DNA from: JAIBCC01 sp963763855
GTDB taxonomy: Bacteria > Acidobacteriota > Blastocatellia > Pyrinomonadales > Pyrinomonadaceae
Reading direction: 5' to 3'
Assembly: GCA_963763855.1 (NCBI GenBank)
Contig: CAVXPU010000005.1
Span: 620,001 to 684,000, forward strand
Length of the DNA: 64,000 nt
Shown here: piece by piece, positions 33,848-41,736 of the stretch
Numbering within the stretch: position 1 is the stretch's first letter
Layout: every line of letters begins with the position of its first letter
The notes under the pieces: generated by a model
The model's input: only the letters and a program-made list of their open reading frames with translations
Told to the model about the DNA's origin: nothing
Databases searched by the model: none
Made by a program: the position numbers and the translations under genes

Positions 33848-34624
33848 TTGAGTAAATTTCCTCTGAGTATTGCTGTATCGATTTTGCTGTGTGTTTTTTC
33901 TGCCTGCACAAATAGTGGCGAAAAAACTTCTGTTCAGAAAAATACCACGCCCGCTGTTTCCGCAGAATCAGCCACTAATACTGCAAATACCCCTGTCAAT
34001 GCTACTCCAAGTCCCGAACAAACAACTTCTTCCCCGATTGGAAAATTCAATTTCAAGAATTTCACGTATCCTTTGCCACGCGGCTGGCAGGGAGAAATGA
34101 ACGAAATTACGCTCGAAAATGGCAAAGCACCACTTTCGATGGCGGATGACGAAAGGAAGATTGGAGCGAGCCACGTTAGCACAAAATACGGTGATGTCAC
34201 TGGCGACGGACAGGACGAAGCATTGGTTACATTGAAAATTGAGACGGGCGGTTCGGCAATTCCGCAAACCGTCTATATTTTTCAATGGAAAAACGAGAAG
34301 CCTGAAATTATTTGGTATTTTCGAACAGGTGACCGTGCAGATGGCGGATTAAAAACCATTGGTGCCGAGAAAGGAGAGCTGCTTATCGAACTATACGGAC
34401 AAGATCGTTTCATCTTTGGTGATGTTGAAACAATGAAGATTATTGGCGACGAAGAAGATTTGTGCTGCCCGAAATGGTTTACCAAAACACGCCTAAAATG
34501 GAACGGCAGAAATTTTCTTACTCAAGGCAAACGCCTTACTTACTCTATTGATAATCCTACTGCATCGCCGATTGAAAATATGGGCGATATGAAAGCTGAA
34601 GAAGAAAAGAAAAACAAACGATAA
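33848..34624 (+). CDS. Hypothetical lipoprotein
   Basis: 258 aa, starting at a TTG with AAGGA 8 nt upstream. Lipoprotein signal with lipobox FSAC, then a ~45-residue Thr/Ser/Ala/Pro linker. The folded part includes YGDVTGDGQDEALVTLKIETGG, reminiscent of an FG-GAP/VCBS-type calcium motif, and WYFRTGDRADGGLKTI. I do not recognise the family. It is probably anchored to a membrane on the periplasmic side. Confidence 0.75.
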   Translation: MSKFPLSIAVSILLCVFSACTNSGEKTSVQKNTTPAVSAESATNTANTPVNATPSPEQTTSSPIGKFNFKNFTYPLPRGWQGEMNEITLENGKAPLSMADDERKIGASHVSTKYGDVTGDGQDEALVTLKIETGGSAIPQTVYIFQWKNEKPEIIWYFRTGDRADGGLKTIGAEKGELLIELYGQDRFIFGDVETMKIIGDEEDLCCPKWFTKTRLKWNGRNFLTQGKRLTYSIDNPTASPIENMGDMKAEEEKKNKR

Positions 34625-34626
34625 CT

Positions 34627-34771
34627 AACGGAACGCAGGCTACCAGCCTGCCTGTAAATCTTCACATATTTTTATAACTGGAATTGGACATACTCCAAAC
34701 GACCTCCGATATCATCTTTTTCCAATAAATAAGCAAAATCACCAAGGCAGGCTGGTAGCCTGCGTTCCGTT
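34627..34771. repeat. MITE-like inverted pair of REP hairpins
   Basis: AACGGAACGCAGGCTACCAG... at 34627-34652 is exactly mirrored at 34746-34771. Each arm is a hairpin GCAGGCT-acc-AGCCTGC with a trinucleotide loop and the GGAACGC tag. The 93-nt centre has no ORF. It begins 3 nt after the lipoprotein stop codon. Confidence 0.9.
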
Positions 34772-34791
34772 GACTTTGTATTATAAAGTTC

Positions 34792-34820
34792 TTGACATGT
34801 GAAATGACTTGGTATATCTT
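34792..34820 (+). promoter_or_regulatory. Sigma-70-like promoter, near-leaderless transcript
   Basis: TTGACA (34792-34797) is followed after 17 nt by TATCTT (34815-34820). The start point would be near 34827, only about 4 nt before the ATG at 34831, and there is no Shine-Dalgarno sequence. It sits 20 nt after the MITE. Confidence 0.5.
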
Positions 34821-34830
34821 TACAAACTGT

Positions 34831-35454
34831 ATGGCGAAAATAAACGCACTTGAAAAAGACGAAATTGAAGTGAATGAGCCGATAAACATTGGCGATAGGG
34901 CATTAGACAATCTAAGGTTTATCCGCGAAACGATGGAACGCTCGGCAGTTTTTACGAGCGTTTCGGGTTACGGCGGAATCCTTATGGGGGCAACTGCTAT
35001 CGTGGCAGCGTATCTCGCACAGACCCGCCCGACGATTCGCGAATGGCTGACAGTTTGGCTGATCGAAGCTTTTTTGGCGGCTGCCATTGGGTTTTTATCG
35101 ATGTGGCAAAAGTCAAAAATTGTTAATGATTCGCTCAGTTCCGCACCCGCGAAAAAGTTTGCACTCGGATTTCTGCCGCCTTTGGTCTGCGGTGTGATCG
35201 TAACGATTGGGATGTGGCAGCACAATCTCTTCGAATTTATGATTCCAATATGGCTTTTGCTTTATGGAGCATCGGTGGTCACTGGCGGAAGTCATTCGGT
35301 AAAAGTGATTCCGATTATGGGTTGGTGTTTTATGGCTCTCGGATCAGCGGCGTTTTTCCTCCCGTTTGGCTACGGTAATTTATTGATGGGAATAGGTTTC
35401 GGGGTTTTGCATGTTATTTTCGGCATCATTATCGCCAGGAGGTTTGGAGGCTAA
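34831..35454 (+). CDS. Six-TM membrane protein in an operon with a winged-helix regulator
   Basis: 207 aa from the ATG at 34831 (upstream ORF codons overlap the promoter). A ~35-residue charged N-terminus with LDNLRFIRETMERSAVFTSVSGYGG is followed by about six hydrophobic segments ending in HVIFGIIIARRFGG. I do not know a function. Proteins of this look are regularly found next to HTH_34-type winged-helix regulators, as here, which suggests a membrane component controlled by that regulator. Confidence 0.75.
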   Translation: MAKINALEKDEIEVNEPINIGDRALDNLRFIRETMERSAVFTSVSGYGGILMGATAIVAAYLAQTRPTIREWLTVWLIEAFLAAAIGFLSMWQKSKIVNDSLSSAPAKKFALGFLPPLVCGVIVTIGMWQHNLFEFMIPIWLLLYGASVVTGGSHSVKVIPIMGWCFMALGSAAFFLPFGYGNLLMGIGFGVLHVIFGIIIARRFGG

Positions 35455-35497
35455 TTCAATTTGCGATTTTAGATTTGCGATTGAATAGGAAAAAGTT

Positions 35498-35878
35498 ATG
35501 GCAAAAAGTAATTTAGCATTAGCAGAAAATTTTGAAGAAGGCGAAAAGCCAACTTTAAAACTCGAAAAAGTTGCGGAAAACGTCTCGAATGACCTCGACA
35601 AAATTATTCACGAACGAATGCGACTTGGAATAATTTCAGCTTTAGCGGCAAACGAAAGTTTGAGTTTTAACGATTTGAAAAGGCTTTTGAATACAACCGA
35701 CGGAAACGTTTCGGTACATGCACGAAAACTCGAAGAAGCGGGCTATCTCGAATGTTTGAAATCATTTAGCGGACGTGTTCCGTTGACAGAATACAAGATT
35801 ACGAGCGAAGGCAGAAAGGCTTTGGAAAGATATTTGAACCATATGGAAGCTTTGATCAAGGCGATGAGAGGAGTCTAG
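35498..35878 (+). CDS. Winged-helix transcriptional regulator (HTH_34/MarR-like)
   Basis: 126 aa. LDKIIHERMRLGIISALAANESLSFNDLKRLLNTTDGNVSVHARKLEEAGYLE is the winged helix, and SGRVPLTEYKITSEGRKALERYLN forms the wing and C-terminal helix. This type binds operators as a dimer, often autoregulating its operon. TAGGAAAAAG precedes the ATG. Its stop is directly followed by the start of the next gene. Confidence 0.9.
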   Translation: MAKSNLALAENFEEGEKPTLKLEKVAENVSNDLDKIIHERMRLGIISALAANESLSFNDLKRLLNTTDGNVSVHARKLEEAGYLECLKSFSGRVPLTEYKITSEGRKALERYLNHMEALIKAMRGV

Positions 35879-36244
35879 ATGAAGGAAACAAATGCGTTTA
35901 TAAGTCACCTAGCTTTTCTTTGTTTTGGATTCATATTGTGCTTTGTCTTCTTACTAGTGTGGAAAGTTATGAGTTTCTTTATTTGGGGTTTCGAGGTTCA
36001 AAGTATGGCTTCATTTCCTTATTACCATGACGCTCGCCTTTATACGCGACCTGGGATAGGTGATCAGACTTTTACACTCCAGGTAGACGGCGAGACCGTA
36101 TGGGTTTCTGGGGACGCCGCACCTGGAGATTTAAAGGAGAAATTGATGTGGGATGAAATGGGTAGGAAGGTCACTTTAGAATTTTTAGGGAAAAAGGTTG
36201 TAACTTACGATACAAAATCAAAAATCGCGGTAACGGAATATTAG
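35879..36244 (+). CDS. Small membrane-anchored hypothetical protein
   Basis: 121 aa. One TM helix at about residues 10-35 (LAFLCFGFILCFVFLLVWKV), then a ~85-residue beta-rich soluble domain (TFTLQVDGETVWVSGDAAPGDLKEKLMWDEMGRKVTLEFLG). It starts at the base after the upstream stop codon, and GAGAGGAG in the regulator gene is its ribosome site, so it is translationally coupled. Function unknown. Confidence 0.7.
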   Translation: MKETNAFISHLAFLCFGFILCFVFLLVWKVMSFFIWGFEVQSMASFPYYHDARLYTRPGIGDQTFTLQVDGETVWVSGDAAPGDLKEKLMWDEMGRKVTLEFLGKKVVTYDTKSKIAVTEY

Positions 36245-36286
36245 GATCTAACGAGCTTTGGAAGCTTATATTGTCTAGTTTTATTT

Positions 36287-37465
36287 ATGAAAACATTCGA
36301 CGTAATCATCATCGGAGCGGGTTTAGCAGGTTTGCAATGTGCGAAGCTGTTATCACAACGCGGCACAAAAGTTTTACTTGTTGACCGGAAAACTGACCTA
36401 AAAAAAGGAATTCACACGACCGGAATTTTTGTCCGCAAGACTTTTGAAGATTTTGAATTTCCTTTGAATTCAATGGGTAAAGCGGTGCGAAATGTCACGC
36501 TTTATTCGCCAAAATTGAAGCGGCTCGAATTACAGAGCAAGAATGACGAATTTCGGGTTGGGAAAATGGACGTGCTTTACGAAAGTTTTTTGCAAGATTG
36601 TTTGGACAATGGCGTTCAATTCTCAGATTCGACGAAATACGTCAAAATCCAACTGACAAGAAGTTACACAATCGTCAAACTTGAACGCAAAGGCGAAGAA
36701 TTTGAAGTGCGGACAAAGGTTTTAGTTGGAGCGGACGGTGCGAATTCGAAAGTCGCAAAGGATTTGCAACTTGATGAAAATCAAGAGTTTATCATTGGTG
36801 TGGAGGAAATTTATCAGGGAGTGCCATTAACTGATGAACCGCGTTTGCATTGTTTTCTCGACGCAAAATTAGCCAATGGTTATCTCGCATGGGTAACGAA
36901 TGATGGTGAGGATATCCACATCGGGGTTGGCGGAAATTACGCTGGCGAAAATCCGAGGGAAGCGTTAGAAATATTTAAGAAGAAAGTAATTGGAAAAATC
37001 GTGAATTTAGACGGAGCAAAATTAGTTGAAAAACGCGGCGGGAAAATTCCGGTTGGCGGAATTTTGCGTCGAATTGCGAATGACCGAGGACTTTTGATTG
37101 GCGACGCGGCGGGTGCAGTTTCGCCTCTAACTGCTGGTGGGCTTGATCCGGCGATGCGACTTTCAAAATATGCGGCGGATGTGATTTTAGAACGTTTGAA
37201 ATCGGAAGATCCCAATGTTTTATTGAGTTATTCGGGCGAGGCATTTAGTGCGAGATTCGTTTCGCGGATTTGGATGCGGAAGATTTTGTCGATGATGAGC
37301 ACTCAGATCTTGCTGGAAGTCGGTTGTGCTTTTTTGAGACTGCCGTTGGTCAAAAACTTTGCTAAGCACGTGTTTTTCGGACGTGGCTCTTTTCCAGATA
37401 TGGGAAATTTGGAATCACGAAGACACGCGAAGGAAGCACGAATGTTTGAAATAAAATCAGTATAG
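36287..37465 (+). CDS. FAD-dependent oxidoreductase, geranylgeranyl reductase-like
   Basis: 392 aa. Rossmann FAD motif at the N-terminus (VIIIGAGLAGLQCAKLLSQRG), a middle LVGADGANSKVAKDL and a C-terminal GLLIGDAAGAVSPLTAGGLDPAMRLSKYA, the layout of group-A flavin reductases/monooxygenases such as geranylgeranyl reductases. It may saturate isoprenoid chains of quinones or act on other lipids. The last codons and the stop lie inside the left arm of the inverted repeat at 37455. Confidence 0.88.
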   Translation: MKTFDVIIIGAGLAGLQCAKLLSQRGTKVLLVDRKTDLKKGIHTTGIFVRKTFEDFEFPLNSMGKAVRNVTLYSPKLKRLELQSKNDEFRVGKMDVLYESFLQDCLDNGVQFSDSTKYVKIQLTRSYTIVKLERKGEEFEVRTKVLVGADGANSKVAKDLQLDENQEFIIGVEEIYQGVPLTDEPRLHCFLDAKLANGYLAWVTNDGEDIHIGVGGNYAGENPREALEIFKKKVIGKIVNLDGAKLVEKRGGKIPVGGILRRIANDRGLLIGDAAGAVSPLTAGGLDPAMRLSKYAADVILERLKSEDPNVLLSYSGEAFSARFVSRIWMRKILSMMSTQILLEVGCAFLRLPLVKNFAKHVFFGRGSFPDMGNLESRRHAKEARMFEIKSV

Positions 37466-37540
37466 CGAACGGTAGTGAGTACGCCCGGACTTTCGGTTGT
37501 GAGATTATAAAGAGGTTCGCTACGGCTCACTATACTGATT
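37455..37540. repeat. Inverted repeat overlapping the reductase stop codon
   Basis: AATCAGTATAG (37455-37465) and CTATACTGATT (37530-37540) are perfect inverted copies. Inside are GCGAAC..GTGAG on the left and GTTCGC..CTCAC on the right, so the inner motifs can also pair in a second register. The element supplies the terminal codons of the upstream gene. Confidence 0.75.
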
Positions 37541-37554
37541 ATGACGAAAAAATT

Positions 37555-39237
37555 ATGAGCGAAGAAACTACAAAACCATTGATGAACGAACGTACAAAAC
37601 TCGGTTTGGAAATACTGGAAGCCTCGGTTTTACTGGGTATTTTGGGCGATTCACTTTTGCGTGCTACTCCTTGGGGCGTAAATGTTTTGCTCTTTATTCT
37701 GGCTCTTGCGGCGGCGATGCTCGCGATCGTTTATCGGCGAAAGCGTGAAATTTGGAATCTGCAAACGCTGCTTCTTCACGGTGCATTAGTCTTCTTTGCC
37801 GCGATGTTTGCGTGGCGGGATTCGATTGAGTTACAGCTTTTTGATGCAGCGGCAATCCTTGGGATTTTGGCGGTTCTGACGCTTCCGGCGTTGAGCATGA
37901 AAACGAATTCGGCGGGCATTGTCCATTATGCTTTTGGTTGGATTTGGTCGGGAATCAACGCGGCGTTTGCTCCGCTCGTCTTATTGATACACGACATTAG
38001 GTGGAAATCGATCCCGCAGACTGGCTGGAGCAAACATCTGATCGCCGTGCTTCGCGGAATTGCGATTGCAACGCCGATTTTACTGGTTTTCGGTGCACTT
38101 TTCATGGCAGCGGACGCTGTTTTTCAGGGCATTATTGAAAAGACTTTCAATCTTGATCCGGCGATTCTTTTCTCTCATATTTTGGTCGTTGGATTTCTAT
38201 CGTGGGCAATCGCGGGATACTTGCGTGCGTCGCTTATCGGGACGGTTACTGCTCACGAAAGCGTCATCGTAGAAAGCAAAATTCTTTCAGTTACGGAAAG
38301 TATTACCGCCGAAAAACCGGAAGACAGCAAACCTGTAGAAGCGGCAAAACCCGAACCAAAACGTTGGGATTGGCGGAATTTCAATAATTCGATATTGCCT
38401 GCTGCTCTCACGCTTGGAACGATCGAAATGACAATAGTTTTGGGTTTGATCAATTTATTATTTTTGAGTTTTGTAATAGTGCAAATTCCTTATTTGTTTG
38501 GCGGATTTGATTTGGTTCAGCAAACCGAAGACTTAAAACTTGCCCATTACGCACGACGCGGTTTTGGCGAATTGGTTGCGGTTGCCGCGTTGGTTTTACC
38601 GATTTTGCTTACTTCGCACTGGCTGCTGCGTAAAGATAAACCTATTAACGAGAAGATTTACCGGGTGTTGGCAGGAATTCAGATCGCATTGCTTTTCGTC
38701 ATCATGATTTCCGCTACGCAAAGACTTTTGGTCTTAACCGGCAATCTTGGATACGGCTTAACGACCGTTCGATTTTATCCGATGGCGTTTATGATTTGGC
38801 TGGCGATTGTCTTTGGCTGGTTTAGTTTGACGGTTTTACGCGGAATGCGTGAGCAATTTGCCTGGGGAGCTTTATGGTCGGCATTGTTTGTTTTGGGAAC
38901 TTTGCATGTTCTTAATCCCGATGATTTTATTGCCAAAACGAATATTCGCCTTATGCAGGAAGGCAGAACATTTGACTCGCAATATCACAAAAGTTTGAGC
39001 GACGATGCCGTGCCGGTATTGCTGCAGCATTTGGATTCGATGAGTTTTGAAAATCAATGCCGGATCAAAAATAAATACAAACATCGTTTGGAAGAAAGCA
39101 ATTCCGAAACAGATTTCCGTTCGTTTAATTATTCACGCTGGAAAGCTCGGAAGCTGCTGGAGGCGAGTTCTGCTAGCTTTGAAACCGTAGGGTGTCCGGC
39201 ATATACGAGCCATTGGGATTCTCGGGGAATGGATTAG
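37555..39237 (+). CDS. DUF4173/DUF4153-type polytopic membrane protein
   Basis: 560 aa with about 11 hydrophobic segments and a charged cytoplasmic loop near residues 240-275 (AEKPEDSKPVEAAKPEPKRWDW). The C-terminal segment VRFYPMAFMIWLAIVFGWFSLTVLRG and NPDDFIAKTNI are typical of DUF4173 proteins. These have no established function; they are often encoded near PadR/winged-helix regulators and lipid enzymes, as here. Confidence 0.85.
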   Translation: MSEETTKPLMNERTKLGLEILEASVLLGILGDSLLRATPWGVNVLLFILALAAAMLAIVYRRKREIWNLQTLLLHGALVFFAAMFAWRDSIELQLFDAAAILGILAVLTLPALSMKTNSAGIVHYAFGWIWSGINAAFAPLVLLIHDIRWKSIPQTGWSKHLIAVLRGIAIATPILLVFGALFMAADAVFQGIIEKTFNLDPAILFSHILVVGFLSWAIAGYLRASLIGTVTAHESVIVESKILSVTESITAEKPEDSKPVEAAKPEPKRWDWRNFNNSILPAALTLGTIEMTIVLGLINLLFLSFVIVQIPYLFGGFDLVQQTEDLKLAHYARRGFGELVAVAALVLPILLTSHWLLRKDKPINEKIYRVLAGIQIALLFVIMISATQRLLVLTGNLGYGLTTVRFYPMAFMIWLAIVFGWFSLTVLRGMREQFAWGALWSALFVLGTLHVLNPDDFIAKTNIRLMQEGRTFDSQYHKSLSDDAVPVLLQHLDSMSFENQCRIKNKYKHRLEESNSETDFRSFNYSRWKARKLLEASSASFETVGCPAYTSHWDSRGMD

Positions 39238-39268
39238 TTTCATCTCAGAAATAATAATTTATGAAGTC

Positions 39269-39294
39269 GGGTAGTTGAATAAGCTACCCTTTTT
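39269..39294 (+). terminator. Rho-independent terminator
   Basis: GGGTAG (39269-39274), a 9-nt loop, CTACCC (39284-39289) and TTTTT. It lies 32 nt after the DUF4173 gene, in the 145-nt gap before the glycoside hydrolase gene. Confidence 0.8.
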
Positions 39295-39382
39295 CATTGA
39301 TGTTAACAGGCAAAATTGATAAGCTTTCATCGTTGGAAAAGACGATCCCATTAAAATTATTTATTGTTTGGAGACGTAACGA

Positions 39383-40852
39383 ATGAAGAAAATCATTTGG
39401 CTAATTTTCATATTTTGCTTCGTCGCAAATTTTATTGTCGAAAAAGAGAAAATGCCGAAAGTTGCACGCGAATTTCGCGGAATGTGGATTGCGACTGTGG
39501 CAAACATTGATTTTCCGTCTGCTCCGAATCTATCAGCCGAGCAGCAAAAAGCGGAAATTATAGGGCTTTTAGAACTGGCAGTTGAACTCAAAATGAACGC
39601 CGTTATTTTTCAAGTTCGACCAATGGCGGATGCCGTTTATTTATCTGAACTTGAACCGACAAGCTATTTTTTAAGCGGGCAAATGGGCAAAAAACAAGAT
39701 TTTGATCCGCTCAAATTTGCGATTGATGAGGCACACGCACGCGGAATTTTGCTCCACGCTTGGTTTAATCCATACCGAGTTTCGCACGCGACGCTCGTCG
39801 GCGAGGTTGCTGCAAATCACATCACCAAAACTCGCCCTGATTTAGTCCGAACATACAACAAAGGTCAGATTCTTGATCCCGCGGAAAAAGACACGCAAGA
39901 TTATGTAAACAAAGTAGTTATGGATGTTGTGAAACGCTACGATATCGACGGCGTTCATTTCGATGATTATTTTTATCCATACAAAGATTCTGCCGGAACT
40001 GATTTTCCAGATGATGAAAGCTGGAAAAAATACAAAGATTCGGGCGGAAAACTTTCGCGTGATAACTGGCGTAGAAAAGGCGTCGATGATTTTATTCAAA
40101 ATATTTCAATCGAAATTAAAAAGCTGAAACCGACTGTGATGTTTGGAATTTCACCGTTTGGAATTTGGAAGCCAGACGACATAAATATAAAAGGCACAAG
40201 TGCTTACGATACGCTTTACGGAGATTCACGAAAATGGCTGCAAGAAGGTTGGGTTGATTATTTGTCGCCGCAACTTTATTGGTCAAGTGTAAAAGATGGA
40301 CAAAAATTTCCGATCTTACTAAATTGGTGGAAAAACGAAAACAAGAAAAAACGGCATATTTGGGCAGGAATTGCTCCGTATAAAATTGGCGATCCGAAAC
40401 ATCCTGATTTTACGCCCGAAGAAATTGTTTTGCAGATTGACACAACTCGCGGACAGCTTGGCGATAACGCCGGTGCGATTCATTTTTCGGCAAAACCGAT
40501 CATGAAAAATCAAGGAAAAATCAGAGACGCTTTGCGTGAAAAAGCATACAATAAAAACGCGATAATTCCGCAAAGTCCTTGGCTTGATTCGACTTTGCCA
40601 AGTTCTCCCGATTTAAATTTTGCCAAACAGCAAAATGGCGATATTTTGGCAAAATGGAAGAGCATTGGCACAAAAGAAGCCTTTCGTTGGGTTTTATATT
40701 GGAATGACGGAAAAGGTTGGAAGCCGACGATTCTGCCTCCTTATCAACTTGAAGCAAATCTGCCAGCCAACATGAACATTCAAAAGCTTGCAGTTTCGAG
40801 TGTTGACCGTTTGGGAAATATTTCAGAACCTGCAATTAAAGAAGTTAAATGA
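39383..40852 (+). CDS. GH10-like (GHL10/YngK family) secreted glycoside hydrolase
   Basis: 489 aa with an N-terminal signal/anchor (IIWLIFIFCFVANFIV). The TIM-barrel pattern REFRGMWIATVANIDFP, MNAVIFQVRPMADAVY, HAWFNPYR, DIDGVHFDDYFYPY and VDYLSPQLYWS is that of the GHL10 family, likely peptidoglycan- or glycan-active. The C-terminal ~90 residues look like a fibronectin-III-type domain (FRWVLYWNDGKGW..AVSSVDRLGNIS). It overlaps xerD by 4 nt. Confidence 0.92.
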   Translation: MKKIIWLIFIFCFVANFIVEKEKMPKVAREFRGMWIATVANIDFPSAPNLSAEQQKAEIIGLLELAVELKMNAVIFQVRPMADAVYLSELEPTSYFLSGQMGKKQDFDPLKFAIDEAHARGILLHAWFNPYRVSHATLVGEVAANHITKTRPDLVRTYNKGQILDPAEKDTQDYVNKVVMDVVKRYDIDGVHFDDYFYPYKDSAGTDFPDDESWKKYKDSGGKLSRDNWRRKGVDDFIQNISIEIKKLKPTVMFGISPFGIWKPDDINIKGTSAYDTLYGDSRKWLQEGWVDYLSPQLYWSSVKDGQKFPILLNWWKNENKKKRHIWAGIAPYKIGDPKHPDFTPEEIVLQIDTTRGQLGDNAGAIHFSAKPIMKNQGKIRDALREKAYNKNAIIPQSPWLDSTLPSSPDLNFAKQQNGDILAKWKSIGTKEAFRWVLYWNDGKGWKPTILPPYQLEANLPANMNIQKLAVSSVDRLGNISEPAIKEVK

Positions 40853-41730
40853 CACGTGACCACATCAAAGAGTATCTTTCATATCTGCAAGTTGAAAAAG
40901 GCTTGTCGAAAAATTCGTTTGAAAGTTATCAAAGGGATTTGGTAAAACTCGCTAAGTGGTCTGAAAAGAATGGTTTAGACATTGTTCAGCTTACGAGGCA
41001 AGATTTGCGGGAATTCTTGATTGATCTCGCGTCTGCCAAATTATCCCCAACTTCCGTAAATCGTATGATTTCTGCGATGCGTGGGTTTTACAAGTTTTTG
41101 ATGTTTGATCGTCATATTGCAAAGAATCCAGCGGCAGACCTTCAATCGCAGCAAACGACGGCGTATTTGCCGAAATTTTTGAATCAGGACGAAATCGGGC
41201 AATTGCTCGCCGTGCCGGATGTTTCCATGGAACTTGGTCTGCGTGACAGAGCGATTTTGGAGACGATGTACGCTTGCGGGCTACGCGTTTCTGAGGTTTG
41301 TACGCTGCAAATATCGGACGTTGAGCTTGATGCGGGAATTCTTACTTGCAAGGGAAAAGGAAATAAAACCCGAAAAGTGCCGATTGGGAAAAGTGCGGTT
41401 GAATGGCTTAAAAGTTATTTAATTCATCACAGAAAAAAGGAAAATATCGAAATTCAGAATCTTTTTGTTTCGAGTTTAGGTCGACCGATCAGTCGGCAAG
41501 ATGTTTTCGTTTTGGTAAAGGAGTGCGGTGAAAAAATCGGACGCGACGACGTTTCTCCGCATACTTTGCGTCATACTTTTGCCACGCATCTGGTGCAAAA
41601 TTCAGCTGATATTCGTTCCGTTCAGCAAATGCTCGGACACGTTGATATTTCTACAACGCAAATCTACACGCATATCACCGATAAACATTTGCGGAAAACA
41701 TACGAAAAATTTCACCCGCGGGCGAAATAA
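40849..41730 (+). CDS. xerD: Site-specific tyrosine recombinase XerD
   Basis: 293 aa. The N-terminal SAM-like DNA-binding domain has HIKEYLSYLQVEKGLSKNSFESYQRDL. The catalytic residues of the tyrosine recombinases are all present: Arg in YACGLRVSEV, Lys in CKGKGNKTR, HxxR in HTLRHTFATHL, His in LGHVDIS and Tyr in TQIYTHI. It resolves chromosome dimers at dif with XerC. No integron or phage context is seen, so a housekeeping XerD is most likely. Confidence 0.93.
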   Translation: MTRDHIKEYLSYLQVEKGLSKNSFESYQRDLVKLAKWSEKNGLDIVQLTRQDLREFLIDLASAKLSPTSVNRMISAMRGFYKFLMFDRHIAKNPAADLQSQQTTAYLPKFLNQDEIGQLLAVPDVSMELGLRDRAILETMYACGLRVSEVCTLQISDVELDAGILTCKGKGNKTRKVPIGKSAVEWLKSYLIHHRKKENIEIQNLFVSSLGRPISRQDVFVLVKECGEKIGRDDVSPHTLRHTFATHLVQNSADIRSVQQMLGHVDISTTQIYTHITDKHLRKTYEKFHPRAK

Positions 41731-41736
41731 TCACCG

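Noticed and set aside
40849..41730. XerD-like recombinase as an integron or phage integrase
   Set aside because: No attC-like array, attachment-site duplication or phage genes are adjacent, and the protein has the housekeeping XerD length and motifs.
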